Shown here in pieces: positions 44,017-54,066 of a stretch of DNA of 64,000 nt. Numbering within the stretch: the stretch's first letter is position 1; each line of letters starts with the position of its first letter. The DNA is taken from contig JAUNAJ010000008.1 in assembly GCA_030527645.1 (NCBI GenBank), forward strand, positions 1 through 64,000. Direction: 5' to 3'. A program made the position numbers and the translations under genes. The stretch is from Lachnospiraceae bacterium (GTDB taxonomy: Bacteria; Bacillota; Clostridia; Lachnospirales; Lachnospiraceae). The notes under the pieces are model-generated. The model worked only from the letters and a program-made list of their open reading frames with translations, made no database searches and was not told the origin of the DNA.

Positions 44017-45171
44017 TCATATCTTCCTTTCCAGATGACCGACTATTCTTCTCCATCGGGGAGCAAGCAATCGATCATATGCTATAGCTGCTGTAAATAC
44101 CAGACACAAAGTGATACATCCTGTAAGTAAAATCAACAGAGAATAGGATGAAATGTATTTTTCCAACACTGGTCTGGTGACATTCGATGCTTTGATTGCT
44201 GTTTCATGAAATACATAAAACGGATAGGATATTTTCCCGAGAAACTGACAGATCTTACCTGATAACAGTTTCTTACTCTCGCGGGAGCTGCTGATTCCAA
44301 CCATACAGAAAGCAGCCCCAAGAAGATGGTACCCCATTACTGAATGGACTCCATCAGGCAGCCTTCCGTATACTCCCGTCGGAATCATTCCTGATGGATA
44401 GGCTGCCAGGAAAAACCCGAAAAGAAAGCAGAAAAAAGTCACTGGCCAATGTCTGTTCTCGCTTCTCTGCACTCCGAGTATTCCGCATATTCCGCCAATC
44501 AATACAGGAACAAAATACCACCAGTATTCAAATCGGAGGAAAAGAATTACGCAGCCTGACAGCAGGAGTATCTGAACTGTTTCATTTCTCATCAGCAGCC
44601 GGATTGCAAGAATAAGCAATCCTCCAAGAAAGATTGGCTGCATGGTCCACAAGGAACCGATAATGCTCCTGTCACATAAAAAGAAAACAGAAAAAAAGGA
44701 GCTTTTCAAATACTGAGCCAACGGCAGTGTTTCTCCGGCTGCTGGAATTATCTGCTCCGGAAAACGTCTGTTTCCACAAAACACCAACAGCTCACTGATC
44801 AGCACAGGAAGCACAAGGGTCAGATAACGCTTCATGAAACTGCGAAAAAAATAGCGAACACGGTACGGGGGCTCCGCCTCCGTACGTTTCCCTGCCATTA
44901 CCATTCCTGAGATCAGCAGATATACACAGACCCAGAAATTTCCATTCATCAGGAAGAAAAAGGGCAAGGATGCAAGTTTTGCATCCCATGCCCCCCTGAT
45001 TCTGCTGTCCTGCAGCAAGCCGGTATACGTGGCAGGATAATATTTCAGAAAAAAATGATGAAGGAATATACAGATGCAGCCGATTCCTCTTAAACCATCT
45101 ACCCAGAGGATACGCCCACCAGCGTATCCTCCCTTTCTGTCTGCTTCTTTTTTATTTATATTCTGATCCAT
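44017..45171 (-). CDS. OafA-like membrane acyltransferase
   Basis: Acyltransferase family 3 protein, 384 residues and about ten membrane segments. The opening VDGLRGIGCICIFLHHFF, with the catalytic-type His in the first span, matches the family, which O-acylates surface polysaccharides. No C-terminal SGNH domain is present, so it has transmembrane architecture only. The start is the ATG two codons inside a GTG-initiated frame: GAGG lies 8 nt upstream of it. Follows the LtaS-like gene by 58 bp. Confidence 0.88.
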   Translation of the reverse strand: MDQNINKKEADRKGGYAGGRILWVDGLRGIGCICIFLHHFFLKYYPATYTGLLQDSRIRGAWDAKLASLPFFFLMNGNFWVCVYLLISGMVMAGKRTEAEPPYRVRYFFRSFMKRYLTLVLPVLISELLVFCGNRRFPEQIIPAAGETLPLAQYLKSSFFSVFFLCDRSIIGSLWTMQPIFLGGLLILAIRLLMRNETVQILLLSGCVILFLRFEYWWYFVPVLIGGICGILGVQRSENRHWPVTFFCFLFGFFLAAYPSGMIPTGVYGRLPDGVHSVMGYHLLGAAFCMVGISSSRESKKLLSGKICQFLGKISYPFYVFHETAIKASNVTRPVLEKYISSYSLLILLTGCITLCLVFTAAIAYDRLLAPRWRRIVGHLERKI

Positions 45172-45229
45172 TTTCACTGCCTCAATATTTTTCGTCTGCT
45201 CAGTACAAAAATGCTCATTCCCCGCGCAG

Positions 45230-47437
45230 TTACTGCTCCTCCGTAAAATCTCCGATATTATTTCCTATCAGAACAGATTCTCCCTGATAGTCTATCGCAT
45301 AAACATGAATCTGCAATTCAGCTGAGCTCATATCAAAATCGCTTCCTCTAATCTGCATCAGATATATGCCGTCGTCAACTTCTGAAGCTCCGTACCAGTG
45401 CAGATCTGACTGATCCTCTTTGCTCCATACTGCACAGCGGATACCCATAATGCCGTTCGGAGCCTCCGGATCGATCGTGTAAACATTGATCTGATTTGTA
45501 TCAGAATCGTAGCCCTCAACAATAATGGTTCCTGAAGGCTCAGTAACAATCGTTTCCTCCTCTGCAGATTCAAATTCCGGATCCTCAACATCGACGATAC
45601 ACCGTCCAAGATTGATCTTTGTAAGACTCGGATCGTCGGTATCGGCATACGCATCAATATAGCATTTCGCATTAATTGCAAAGTCAGTCATAGGAATCTG
45701 ATAGCTGTAATTTCCGTCTGCATCAACATCCATTGTATACCAGTGCAGATCTGACTGATCACCTCTGCACCAGACAGCAAGATAGAGATCACGAAGAGGC
45801 TTCTCATATTCAATATCAGATACAGTGACAGATATGGTTTTTGTCACCGGATCATACTCACTTGCTGCACATGTTGCAAGCTTTGTATTGATTCCTGCAA
45901 GCAGATTATCCATCAGCTCGGACTGCTGCTGCAATCCTTCATTCGCCTCCGTCTTGGTATACCGCTCCAGCAATGTTGCTTCTGATGAATACAGGTTTGT
46001 TCCAAGACCAAGGCGGTCGCCCTCGATTTCGACGCCAAGAGCCGCAAGTGTGGTAGGAAAGTTATCGAAGGTACAGATGGTTCTTCGATCGTCTGTCTCA
46101 CGCTGTGTCGGAGAATTAATGATCGTGGTGTATACGGTTCTCTGATATTCTTCGGGAACGTCATCGCAATAATCCGTATCCATGGTGAGATGATCACCGG
46201 AGATCACGATGGTCGTATTTTCATACCAGGACTGTTCCTTGATCCAGCTGATCAGCTCGTTGACCTTTGAGCTGGAGCAGGCCATAACATTGGAATACTG
46301 TGTATCATAGGTGTCCGGACAGTCCTCACACAGATATCCGTCCTCAAAATGCGTATCCACCGTCAGCATGGTAAAGTTAAAGGGCTCACTGCCCGATCCC
46401 ATCTCCGTCAGAGCTTCCTTTGCGTTCTCAAAGAGGCGGTTGTCCTCATAGCCCCACCATACATAATAGTCTTCCGCAATTTTGCCCTGGTCAATTGCCC
46501 AGTAATAATCACGGATCTCATAGTCTCCGTGTCCCTGGAAATAGAGGTCACGGCCGCCAAAGGCCGCATCGGAGCCGATCAGCAGCATCTGCTTATAACC
46601 GTTATCCGCAAGAATATTTCCCAGTGTAGTTGCTCCCGGGAAGAATTCGTCCTGGGTGCTCATGGCATTCTTATCGATGGGAAGATTCAGAGGAAGACCG
46701 GAGGTCTGTCCGAACATCGCACCAATGGTCCAGGTGGTACCCTTCAGCGGAATACCGCCGTTCAGACCGCCCTCGGTTCCGGAAAAGTTTTCATTCTCCA
46801 GAGACAGCTGGGTCAGCTCCGGAATGACATTCTCGGAGAATGCTCCTCCGTTCGCTTCATCGGAATAGGTATTCTCCATAGACTCCAGGAAGATATAGAT
46901 CAGATTCCGTTTCTCCTCCGGGAACGTAAGCGACACATCATTGGGATCCACATAGTTATCATCGATAAAAGAAGAATAGGTCTCCTGGTTTGAAAGATAG
47001 TCGGTGACACCTACCTCTGTGTCAAACTTTCTGAAGGTAAGCACGATTACAATCACTGAGACAACAGCAACTGCGATCTGCAGGATGTGGGTAAGTCGTC
47101 TCTTTTTGCGCAGCAGAATAAAGACAGCAATCAGCAGCACCAGTACAACCACCGTGATGATCACACATTGCCGGATATACAGGCCCACCATCTCACCTGC
47201 ACCCTCCATGGAGGTTTTCATCTGATAGGCAATCTCCTCCATAGACAGAGCATTCCAGGTACTCATTGCCCAGTTTGCTGACCGGTAGAGCAGCATTGCC
47301 AGAGTGCCGAGAAGCACAACCAGGACGGTTGCAGCTATATTCAGCACCCGCAGCACCTTATTTTCTGAACTTTCCGAACCATCTCCTCCGGAATTTCTTT
47401 TACTAAAGTTCCTCATTTTTCTAGACCTTTCATTCAT
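45230..47437 (-). CDS. LtaS-like phosphoglycerol transferase with two GBS_Bsp-like repeats
   Basis: 735-residue membrane enzyme of the LTA synthase/sulfatase superfamily. Only three predicted spans (28-51, 89-108, 116-134) rather than five. The outer catalytic domain has FLESMEN (metal Glu), GTTWTIGAMF (candidate catalytic Thr), VDTHFEDGY and ISGDHLTMD metal ligands. After about residue 525 come two GBS_Bsp-like repeats (VWCRGDQSDLHWYT, VWSKEDQSDLHWYG). Substrate could be phosphatidylglycerol, decorating a polymer with glycerol phosphate; inferred. Its ATG overlaps the stop of the preceding gene by one base. A second ATG 7 codons in also has a good site (AAAGG). Confidence 0.86.
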   Translation of the reverse strand: MNERSRKMRNFSKRNSGGDGSESSENKVLRVLNIAATVLVVLLGTLAMLLYRSANWAMSTWNALSMEEIAYQMKTSMEGAGEMVGLYIRQCVIITVVVLVLLIAVFILLRKKRRLTHILQIAVAVVSVIVIVLTFRKFDTEVGVTDYLSNQETYSSFIDDNYVDPNDVSLTFPEEKRNLIYIFLESMENTYSDEANGGAFSENVIPELTQLSLENENFSGTEGGLNGGIPLKGTTWTIGAMFGQTSGLPLNLPIDKNAMSTQDEFFPGATTLGNILADNGYKQMLLIGSDAAFGGRDLYFQGHGDYEIRDYYWAIDQGKIAEDYYVWWGYEDNRLFENAKEALTEMGSGSEPFNFTMLTVDTHFEDGYLCEDCPDTYDTQYSNVMACSSSKVNELISWIKEQSWYENTTIVISGDHLTMDTDYCDDVPEEYQRTVYTTIINSPTQRETDDRRTICTFDNFPTTLAALGVEIEGDRLGLGTNLYSSEATLLERYTKTEANEGLQQQSELMDNLLAGINTKLATCAASEYDPVTKTISVTVSDIEYEKPLRDLYLAVWCRGDQSDLHWYTMDVDADGNYSYQIPMTDFAINAKCYIDAYADTDDPSLTKINLGRCIVDVEDPEFESAEEETIVTEPSGTIIVEGYDSDTNQINVYTIDPEAPNGIMGIRCAVWSKEDQSDLHWYGASEVDDGIYLMQIRGSDFDMSSAELQIHVYAIDYQGESVLIGNNIGDFTEEQ

Positions 47438-48156
47438 TATTCAACCTCAGCAGCAAGGGCCTCAGACCTTGCTTCACCGAATTCCTCTTCTCTCTGAAGG
47501 ATCTCTGTGATGCTCACCTGCTCCTCCTCTGCTTCCAGTCGTTCATCCCTGACACGGACAAGGATATTTGAGCCATCCGAATAGACAATTCCCAATGACT
47601 GCTCTAACAGAGGAACGAAGGGAATTTCGATTTCGCTTCCGTCCTCCATACGGATCCGGATGTTATACATTCCCAGTTCCGGATCCTGAAATTCTTCCGG
47701 GATACCAATATCCACAGTATTCTCGGCTGAGAGCACCTGTCCCTCCGGAAGAAGATTCCCGGAATAGGAGGTTCCTGCAAAGGTACTGACCTGAATCGAT
47801 TCAATTCTCTGCTCCAGTTCACTTTCCAGATGTACGATCATTCCTGTCAGTGTTTCCTCCTCCACAGTCTCTTCGCCCAGCGGATCTGTCTCATCTTCAG
47901 CGAATCCGGACCGTTCTTCTTCGTTTTCCGACTCTTCAGCAACTGCAGCCTTCTCTGTATCCGTCTCGCTGTCCGCCTCAACATTCTCAGAGAACCGCTC
48001 CTCCTCATCCGTTTTCGGCAGATCTGTTTCTGATACTGCCGAGATTTCTTCTGCTGCCGACGTATCCGGTTCTGCTATTACCCTTGTAACGCCGAAGCCT
48101 GCAATACCTGCTGCAAACGCCAGTCCGAGAACTGCAGCTGTAAGTTTTTTCTTCAT
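47437..48156 (-). CDS. secreted acidic protein of unknown function
   Basis: Not recognised. The 239-residue product has an N-terminal signal peptide (MKKKLTAAVLGLAFAAGIAGFGV), a strongly acidic Glu/Asp/Ser spacer to about residue 100, then a small beta-rich region (~105-205) and an acidic helical tail. The stop overlaps the start codon of the LtaS-like gene and AGGAGG precedes its ATG, so it is part of the operon and likely acts with that enzyme. The start of the beta region resembles nothing I can name. Confidence 0.7.
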   Translation of the reverse strand: MKKKLTAAVLGLAFAAGIAGFGVTRVIAEPDTSAAEEISAVSETDLPKTDEEERFSENVEADSETDTEKAAVAEESENEEERSGFAEDETDPLGEETVEEETLTGMIVHLESELEQRIESIQVSTFAGTSYSGNLLPEGQVLSAENTVDIGIPEEFQDPELGMYNIRIRMEDGSEIEIPFVPLLEQSLGIVYSDGSNILVRVRDERLEAEEEQVSITEILQREEEFGEARSEALAAEVE

Positions 48157-48172
48157 GCCCTTTTACCTCCTG

Positions 48173-51100
48173 TCAGCTGAACCTGGAAGCGGTGTAGCCG
48201 GGAACGATTGAGCTCCAGCTGTCCGCACCGATGATCGACAGTGCAAAGTTTGTATAGGAAGCCCCCTGGGATGTGTCCATATATTTATAAACAGTCCAGG
48301 AAAACTTCTTCGTGGATGCCAGGTCTGTCTCGGAGGATTCTGTATTCCACAATCCCAGATACAGGCTCTGACTTTTCTCTGCCGGATGATCCACATGACG
48401 ATGAACCACAAAGCTGTCCACCATATCATTGAATTCCGCCAGATAATAGCCGTAGGCGATTGCTGCTGCCTGCAGCTTTTCATCCGTTGTATTGGCTGAG
48501 TAGGATGTAAAGCCGGTCTCAGACAGAATGAATCGATGCTGTGAGCCATAGGTATTTTTGATATGATCCGTCAGGGAGCTGAGATTCAGCATCGTGTAAA
48601 ATGCGGAACTGCTTCCTGCTGTAACACCTGCGGTGTTTTTCCAGAAATTTGCCGAATTCAACGGTGCCGGATAGGGGTGGAAGGCAATATTCCAGTTGAT
48701 AGATCCTTCCTCGTCCAGTGCACGTACGAAGGCACTGAAGAATTCCTTTCCCGTGAATGCATTCGTTCTTGTCCGATTCCATACATGGTCCAGGGAGATA
48801 TACACCCTTGCATTACTGTACTGGCTTCTGACGCTGTTATACAGAAGGCGGAATGCGTGGGCATAGTAACCGGCATAGGTGTTCAGATCCACGGATCCGC
48901 ACCAGTTGTAATGGGTATAATCCGAAACCTCATTGCCAAGAATCCAGTTTACAACATTATAGCCGGAAGTGGAATACCGATTTGCAAGAAAACTGAAAAT
49001 CGCAGCCAGCTGCTCTCTTCCTTCGTCGGTTTCTGCATTCAGTCCGTAGAAGGAATGCCCCTCTTCTCTTCCGGAGGGAACGATCAGATTGCTCCAATCA
49101 CTGTCCCACTGCATCAGCAGCACGGCAGAAACAATCGATCCGTTCGCTGCCTGCTCGGAGAAAATTTCATCCAGCGCGTAAATATACCCCATATCCATGT
49201 GCCAGATCTTTCCGTTGTACTGGTAGGAGATTCCTCCTGATTCAGCAGGGATGTGATTCAGAAGAACATTGACCACGGAATGGTTGACTCCCAGTTCTGC
49301 TGCATCCTCTGTCATCGATGTATTCACCTGCAGCCCCTTCTTTGTTGCTGCGGTGGGGAAGGCCCTTGTATTAGAAGCAATTGCCTCAGGATTGGTGATA
49401 TAGGCACCGGGGCTGACTGTATAATAGGTGCTTCCGTGCCTTTGTCCGATGACCAGCTTCTTATTCAACAGGCTGGAGGCGGTATCGGCCTGCAGCGGTG
49501 CTGTCAGCGTAATGCTGCCGCTTCCGGTAAAGGATGCCAAGGGAACTGCCGAGGAAGCAATGCCGGTTTCGCCGGCTTCCAGCGCAAAGAGTCCGAAGGT
49601 TCCCCTTTCGGTAACTGAAGCAGTTACCGTCACCTGAGATGTACCGGTGATCCGGCAGGAGCTGATGGATGCCGTGCCGATGCTGTCGGCAGCCAGTTCT
49701 ATGCTGCTACCGTCCACAAAAGTTTTCTCTCCGGAGCTGTCAACTGTGTATACATGCACTGCGTAGCTGCCGCTGTGATCCTGATGGTTTGCTGTATCGA
49801 TGGCAACGGACCAGCTTCCGTCACGCTGCCTTACTCCCTCGTACCAGACGATGTCGCTTTGACCATAGTCGGTACACCAGGTTGGAAACAGCACCCTGGA
49901 TACTCCGGAGGCAGACCTCAGGGTAATGCCTGCAGCTGCTGTGGATGGACTGGTTTTACTGATAACGACCCGATCCTCCATACGGATCTCATAGGAATAG
50001 TCCTTAATAAGCAGCATGGTGGTATTGCTTTGTCTGGCGTACAGATGAAGATAATATTTGCCCTGATCATATTTATGATTCGCCAGTGCAAGATCGGTTT
50101 CCCATAGGGATCCGCTTTTCTTCATAGTACTCCAGGTGAGATCATCCTGACCGTCTGCTGCAGACCAGACTGCCAGCTGAATGGCGGAATATCCCTCCGG
50201 AACAGACACGTCCGGAATAGACAGATGATAGGTCATCAGATCTGCACTTGGCTGAACACTCAATTCTCCTGCAGATCGGATGAAGCTCATGCTGCTGCTT
50301 GCGGCATGGTATCCGTAGCTGTCCCGGTCATCGTAAATATAGACGTGGATGTAATAGGTTCCCGTATTGTTCTTATGCTTTGAAATATCAGAGGCTATCC
50401 TGTAGCTGCCGTCGGACTGCCGGACTGCTGTGTACCAGACAATGTCGCTCTGGTCAGACCTGCTCCAGATGGGGACAACTACCTTGTCAATACCGGACAC
50501 GCAGGAAATTCCTTTGATTGTCACCGTGAAGCTGCCTCCGTCCGTATCTGCCGTCACCGATTCTGCCGACGGGTAGGGTACCTGAAAGCTGGTGCTTCCG
50601 ACAAAAAACTGTTTTCCGGTATTTGGAGTGGCATACACATGAAAGAAGTATTCTCCAAAATCACAGTAATCCTTCAACCGGATCGTTTTTGAAGCTGCGC
50701 CGGAGCTGTAGGAGGCCGTGCTCCAGATCAGATCATCCTGACCGTCCGTCCTGCTCCATACCGCAAAGGATACTTTTTTAATTCCTGAGGCAGCTGTAAG
50801 ACCGGTCACCTTCAGATCCACGCTGTTTCCCCTCACCGTTGCAGAAACCTGCGGGTCGGAGGTAACAGCAGAATACACGGCACTGGTATTTCCCACAAAA
50901 TCGAATGTCTTATTCTTACTTGCAGCGTATACATGGATATGATACGTCCCGCTGCTGTTTCCGTGCTTTGTAAAATCCACATCGGCAGTCCAGCTCCCGT
51001 CCGACTGAAGAGAGGCCGTGTACCAGATGATATCGCTCTGGCTGCTTTTGCTCCAGACAGGCACCTGAACACTGCTGATTCCGGACGGACTGGTCAATCC

Positions 51101-51586
51101 CCTGATCACCACTCTGCATGTTCCTGCTGTGTGATCCAGATCTTCAACAGAAACAGATGAGCAGGATGCTGCCGCTACGTTGAAGGTGGTACCCTTAAGA
51201 AATACCATACTGCCGCTTTTCGTCTGCAGATACAGATGCGCATAGTACCCTCCGGAGGATCCGTGTGCAGAGATTGCAAACCTTGTCTGATAGGTGCTTC
51301 CGGACAGAGACAGATTTCTCCAGCGGATATCATCCTGACCACCGGCAGCACTCCAGACGGCAAGCTTCAGGGCTGCCCCGTCAGAGGGCATCGTATAGTC
51401 CGACCAGGTCACTGTACAGGTGGTTTCTGCCGCATTCAGGGAGGTACTGAGTGTACCGGAAGGATCTGCGAAGACAGACTCTGCCCTTCCCAGGGCACAC
51501 AGCATCCACAACAGCAGCAAAAGCAACACCATGCCTGCAGGCGACTGCGTCGGTATTCTTATTCTGCGTATTCTTTCTTTCTCCAT
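48173..51586 (-). CDS. GBS_Bsp-like repeat protein with DUF5722 glycosidase-like domain
   Basis: 1137-residue secreted protein with an N-terminal signal/anchor (hydrophobic run about 18-33). Six GBS_Bsp-like repeats occupy residues ~45-640, followed by a short beta domain and a C-terminal TIM-barrel-like domain (about 740-1137) of the DUF5722 type. GNEVS (~884) and SETGF (~1022) are spaced and placed like the acid and nucleophile Glu of clan GH-A glycosidases; catalysis is inferred. GGGGGAG precedes the ATG. It is upstream of the acidic protein gene by 16 bp. Confidence 0.8.
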   Translation of the reverse strand: MEKERIRRIRIPTQSPAGMVLLLLLLWMLCALGRAESVFADPSGTLSTSLNAAETTCTVTWSDYTMPSDGAALKLAVWSAAGGQDDIRWRNLSLSGSTYQTRFAISAHGSSGGYYAHLYLQTKSGSMVFLKGTTFNVAAASCSSVSVEDLDHTAGTCRVVIRGLTSPSGISSVQVPVWSKSSQSDIIWYTASLQSDGSWTADVDFTKHGNSSGTYHIHVYAASKNKTFDFVGNTSAVYSAVTSDPQVSATVRGNSVDLKVTGLTAASGIKKVSFAVWSRTDGQDDLIWSTASYSSGAASKTIRLKDYCDFGEYFFHVYATPNTGKQFFVGSTSFQVPYPSAESVTADTDGGSFTVTIKGISCVSGIDKVVVPIWSRSDQSDIVWYTAVRQSDGSYRIASDISKHKNNTGTYYIHVYIYDDRDSYGYHAASSSMSFIRSAGELSVQPSADLMTYHLSIPDVSVPEGYSAIQLAVWSAADGQDDLTWSTMKKSGSLWETDLALANHKYDQGKYYLHLYARQSNTTMLLIKDYSYEIRMEDRVVISKTSPSTAAAGITLRSASGVSRVLFPTWCTDYGQSDIVWYEGVRQRDGSWSVAIDTANHQDHSGSYAVHVYTVDSSGEKTFVDGSSIELAADSIGTASISSCRITGTSQVTVTASVTERGTFGLFALEAGETGIASSAVPLASFTGSGSITLTAPLQADTASSLLNKKLVIGQRHGSTYYTVSPGAYITNPEAIASNTRAFPTAATKKGLQVNTSMTEDAAELGVNHSVVNVLLNHIPAESGGISYQYNGKIWHMDMGYIYALDEIFSEQAANGSIVSAVLLMQWDSDWSNLIVPSGREEGHSFYGLNAETDEGREQLAAIFSFLANRYSTSGYNVVNWILGNEVSDYTHYNWCGSVDLNTYAGYYAHAFRLLYNSVRSQYSNARVYISLDHVWNRTRTNAFTGKEFFSAFVRALDEEGSINWNIAFHPYPAPLNSANFWKNTAGVTAGSSSAFYTMLNLSSLTDHIKNTYGSQHRFILSETGFTSYSANTTDEKLQAAAIAYGYYLAEFNDMVDSFVVHRHVDHPAEKSQSLYLGLWNTESSETDLASTKKFSWTVYKYMDTSQGASYTNFALSIIGADSWSSIVPGYTASRFS

Positions 51587-51694
51587 ATCACTCCCCCGTT
51601 CCTCGTTCAGATCCCTGTGTCAGTCTGTGCCGCAGCTATGCTATGGACGCTGAAGCGTAAAAGTCGATTGCTCCTTGCCTCGCAGTGCGGATTT

Positions 51695-52615
51695 TCATTG
51701 AAAGTATCCGGGATCGGTGGTACAGCGCTTCACCAGCCAAAGAGGAAGCTTCCTGTATCTCTTTCCCAGAAAATAGCCTGCATATTTGCTGACACTGGAT
51801 GTAAACAGACGGATCACCAGCCAGGGCTTTCCCTTTCTGCATACATATCCTGCCGTAGATTTCACCAGCCTCAGCCCTTCTCCTTCAGAGGGATACCCGG
51901 AAAAGATTTCCGGAAATTCTGCCTGTGATACTGCCAGATCAAAGTTTCTGTGAAACTGCTGGCTGTTGGAATAATTATGGGAGTGTATCACCTTTGCATC
52001 AGCCTGATACCGAACCTTATAGCCTGCCCGGATCAGATTCCCTGCATAGATCATATCCTCATTGAATATGGTCCGCCTCGCAAAGCCCCCCTGCTTCAGA
52101 TAGGCTGTTTTTTCATACATGGCACAGACATTGGAGCAAAAGAAGGTCTTGATGCCCAGTTCCTGAAGGTCCTCCTGCCCCTTTGTCCTGCTGTGCGCCG
52201 GATAGTTAAACTGTCTGGTATACCGCTCCAGCAGTCTGCAGTCCTTAGCGGGCAGCTGCCGGGCATACGCAGCCTTCACCTGCGGATCAGCAAAGGCAGA
52301 GACGAGATTCCCCACAAGATGCCTGTCTGCAGGAAGGGCATCCTGCGTCATAAAAAGCATCAGATCTGAATGGGACTGCTCCGCCAGAATCCTTCTGGTT
52401 CCGCCGTGATTGAACTCTTCTTTAAAAATGTGCTTTACATGACAATGGGGATACCCCTTTTCCAAAGATGTATCCCAGTATTGTTCTTCCGTATTAATGA
52501 TCCAGATATTCTGCACCGGGTATGCCTGCTCCGCCAGCCTTTTCAAAAGGCCGGCAAAGCAGGCATCCGGTTTATAGACAGGGATGCATACATCCACTGT
52601 TTTCGATGTATTCAT
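51695..52615 (-). CDS. family 2 glycosyltransferase, rhamnosyltransferase type
   Basis: 306-residue cytoplasmic GT2 with VDVCIPVYKPDACF, FNHGGTRRILAEQ, TQDALPAD and FFCSNVCAMYEK. This combination, especially FNHGGTR, is seen in rhamnosyltransferases of O-antigen/rhamnan clusters. The donor is probably dTDP-rhamnose. The start is ATG with GAGAGG 5 nt upstream; a TTG-initiated frame extends five codons further. It lies after the LCP gene, separated by a hairpin-containing spacer of 70 bp. Confidence 0.85.
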   Translation of the reverse strand: MNTSKTVDVCIPVYKPDACFAGLLKRLAEQAYPVQNIWIINTEEQYWDTSLEKGYPHCHVKHIFKEEFNHGGTRRILAEQSHSDLMLFMTQDALPADRHLVGNLVSAFADPQVKAAYARQLPAKDCRLLERYTRQFNYPAHSRTKGQEDLQELGIKTFFCSNVCAMYEKTAYLKQGGFARRTIFNEDMIYAGNLIRAGYKVRYQADAKVIHSHNYSNSQQFHRNFDLAVSQAEFPEIFSGYPSEGEGLRLVKSTAGYVCRKGKPWLVIRLFTSSVSKYAGYFLGKRYRKLPLWLVKRCTTDPGYFQ

Positions 52616-52629
52616 AGGCGCCTCTCGCA

Positions 52630-52680
52630 ATTCAAGTCGAGCAACTCACCACCTAAAAGGCGGGAGTTGTTCAAATACTG
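52630..52680. repeat. intergenic hairpin element between LCP and rhamnosyltransferase genes
   Basis: Starts ATTCAAGTCGAGC, the same 13-mer as at 9182 and 32884. It contains an imperfect stem GAGCAACTC.ACC / GGCGGGAGTTGTTC. It could be an intra-operon processing site or a remnant repeat. Confidence 0.4.
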
Positions 52681-52685
52681 ATAGT

Positions 52686-53975
52686 TCAGTACCCTGTATC
52701 ATAGGATTCCTCTGTATATACGGATTCATCCGTGGTATAGGCAGATTCCTCTCCGGTCACCGATTCATCCGAAGTCTCCGTTTCTCCTGTCCAGATCGGT
52801 ATGGTTCCGTCTTCAGAGTAGCTTGGAACATCGTCCAGACCGAGGCCTGTTTTATAGATGATATAGTCACTGTAGGACTTCACTGTGGAGGACGGTTCAT
52901 AGGACATTCCCGGAAGAAGGAACTCATGAAGCTGGATCACATTGCTCTCCAGTGTAACAGCAACTACGTTATCATTGCCGGTAAGGGTTCCGTCATCCTC
53001 ATAGTGATCAAAGGGGAAGCCTGTCTGATCGGTAATACTATAGGACAGCAGTGCCGCTGCATAGGTCATGATCTTGGAATTATCCATGTTGGTGGTAACA
53101 TCCGGCAGCACCTCGTTGAGAATGCTGTTCAATGTACCCACTCCGGCAGACTTGGCTTTATCCAGTGTCAGCTGAAGAACCAGTCTCTGGCGTGCAGCAC
53201 GCCGGAAATCATTGCCGCTGGTGTAGCGGATCCGGGCATAGGAGACTGCCTGTGATCCGTTCACATGGAAGGTTCTGGTCATTGCACCGTCAAACTCCAG
53301 CTCACTTGGCAGCTCCAATGCTTCGTATTCCATACCGCAGGCCTCTGCCGTTTCGATGTTGTAGTTATTCAGATGAATAACTTCCTCACGAGTCATATCG
53401 ATATCCAGTCCGCCCAGAAGCTCGATTGTTTCCGCAAGAGCCAGAAAACGTACGGAGGCAAATTCGGTAATGTTCAGATCCAGATTCAGATTCAGCATGG
53501 TAAGCAGCTGCTCCGCTCCTCCGATTCCATAGGCACTGTTTGCCTTGGTATACAGATCCTCTCCCTCATATTCTCCTACATTCAGATAGGTATCACGATA
53601 CAGGGACACCAGCTTGATCGATTTTTCACCATGATTCAGACAGGCGATGATCATGGTATCACTGTTCATGGCATCCACACCATCACGGGTGTCAATACCT
53701 ACCAGCGCGATCATCTCATAGCCGCTGAGACCGTAATCATTCTCTGTCTCTGCTGTTTCACTCCCTGTAGTATCATCCTGCGTGTCTCCACTGTTGACCT
53801 CATCCGAAGTAAGCACCCTGCTGGAATCCAGCCGTTCGAAATTGATCAGTGAAAATTTCATGGTTACCCAGATACTCCCCCCCAGAAAAACCAGGAGCAC
53901 TGCCAGAATGACACACTCAAAGGCAAACAGCCCCTTCCGTTTCTTATACTTAGGTGATTGTTTCTTCTTAGCCAT
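52686..53975 (-). CDS. LCP-family cell-wall polymer ligase
   Basis: LytR-CpsA-Psr family phosphotransferase that attaches polyprenyl-linked wall polymers to peptidoglycan on the outer face. The 429-residue protein has a short basic N-terminus, one membrane span (about 17-40), a low-complexity linker, and the LCP domain with GIDTRDG, SLYRDTYLN and ARIRYTSGNDFRRAARQR, which carry the conserved Arg/Asp residues. The C-terminus is a Ser/Thr/Glu/Tyr-rich tail. Its setting among rhamnan genes suggests this polymer as substrate. GAGGTG precedes the ATG. Confidence 0.93.
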   Translation of the reverse strand: MAKKKQSPKYKKRKGLFAFECVILAVLLVFLGGSIWVTMKFSLINFERLDSSRVLTSDEVNSGDTQDDTTGSETAETENDYGLSGYEMIALVGIDTRDGVDAMNSDTMIIACLNHGEKSIKLVSLYRDTYLNVGEYEGEDLYTKANSAYGIGGAEQLLTMLNLNLDLNITEFASVRFLALAETIELLGGLDIDMTREEVIHLNNYNIETAEACGMEYEALELPSELEFDGAMTRTFHVNGSQAVSYARIRYTSGNDFRRAARQRLVLQLTLDKAKSAGVGTLNSILNEVLPDVTTNMDNSKIMTYAAALLSYSITDQTGFPFDHYEDDGTLTGNDNVVAVTLESNVIQLHEFLLPGMSYEPSSTVKSYSDYIIYKTGLGLDDVPSYSEDGTIPIWTGETETSDESVTGEESAYTTDESVYTEESYDTGY

Positions 53976-54066
53976 TATTCTAACACCTCATGTTCTGACC
54001 GAATAGGATCGGTCATTCATCAGCTTCGGGACTCCCTCAGGAGCCGCACCGCCGTGATAAATTCCG

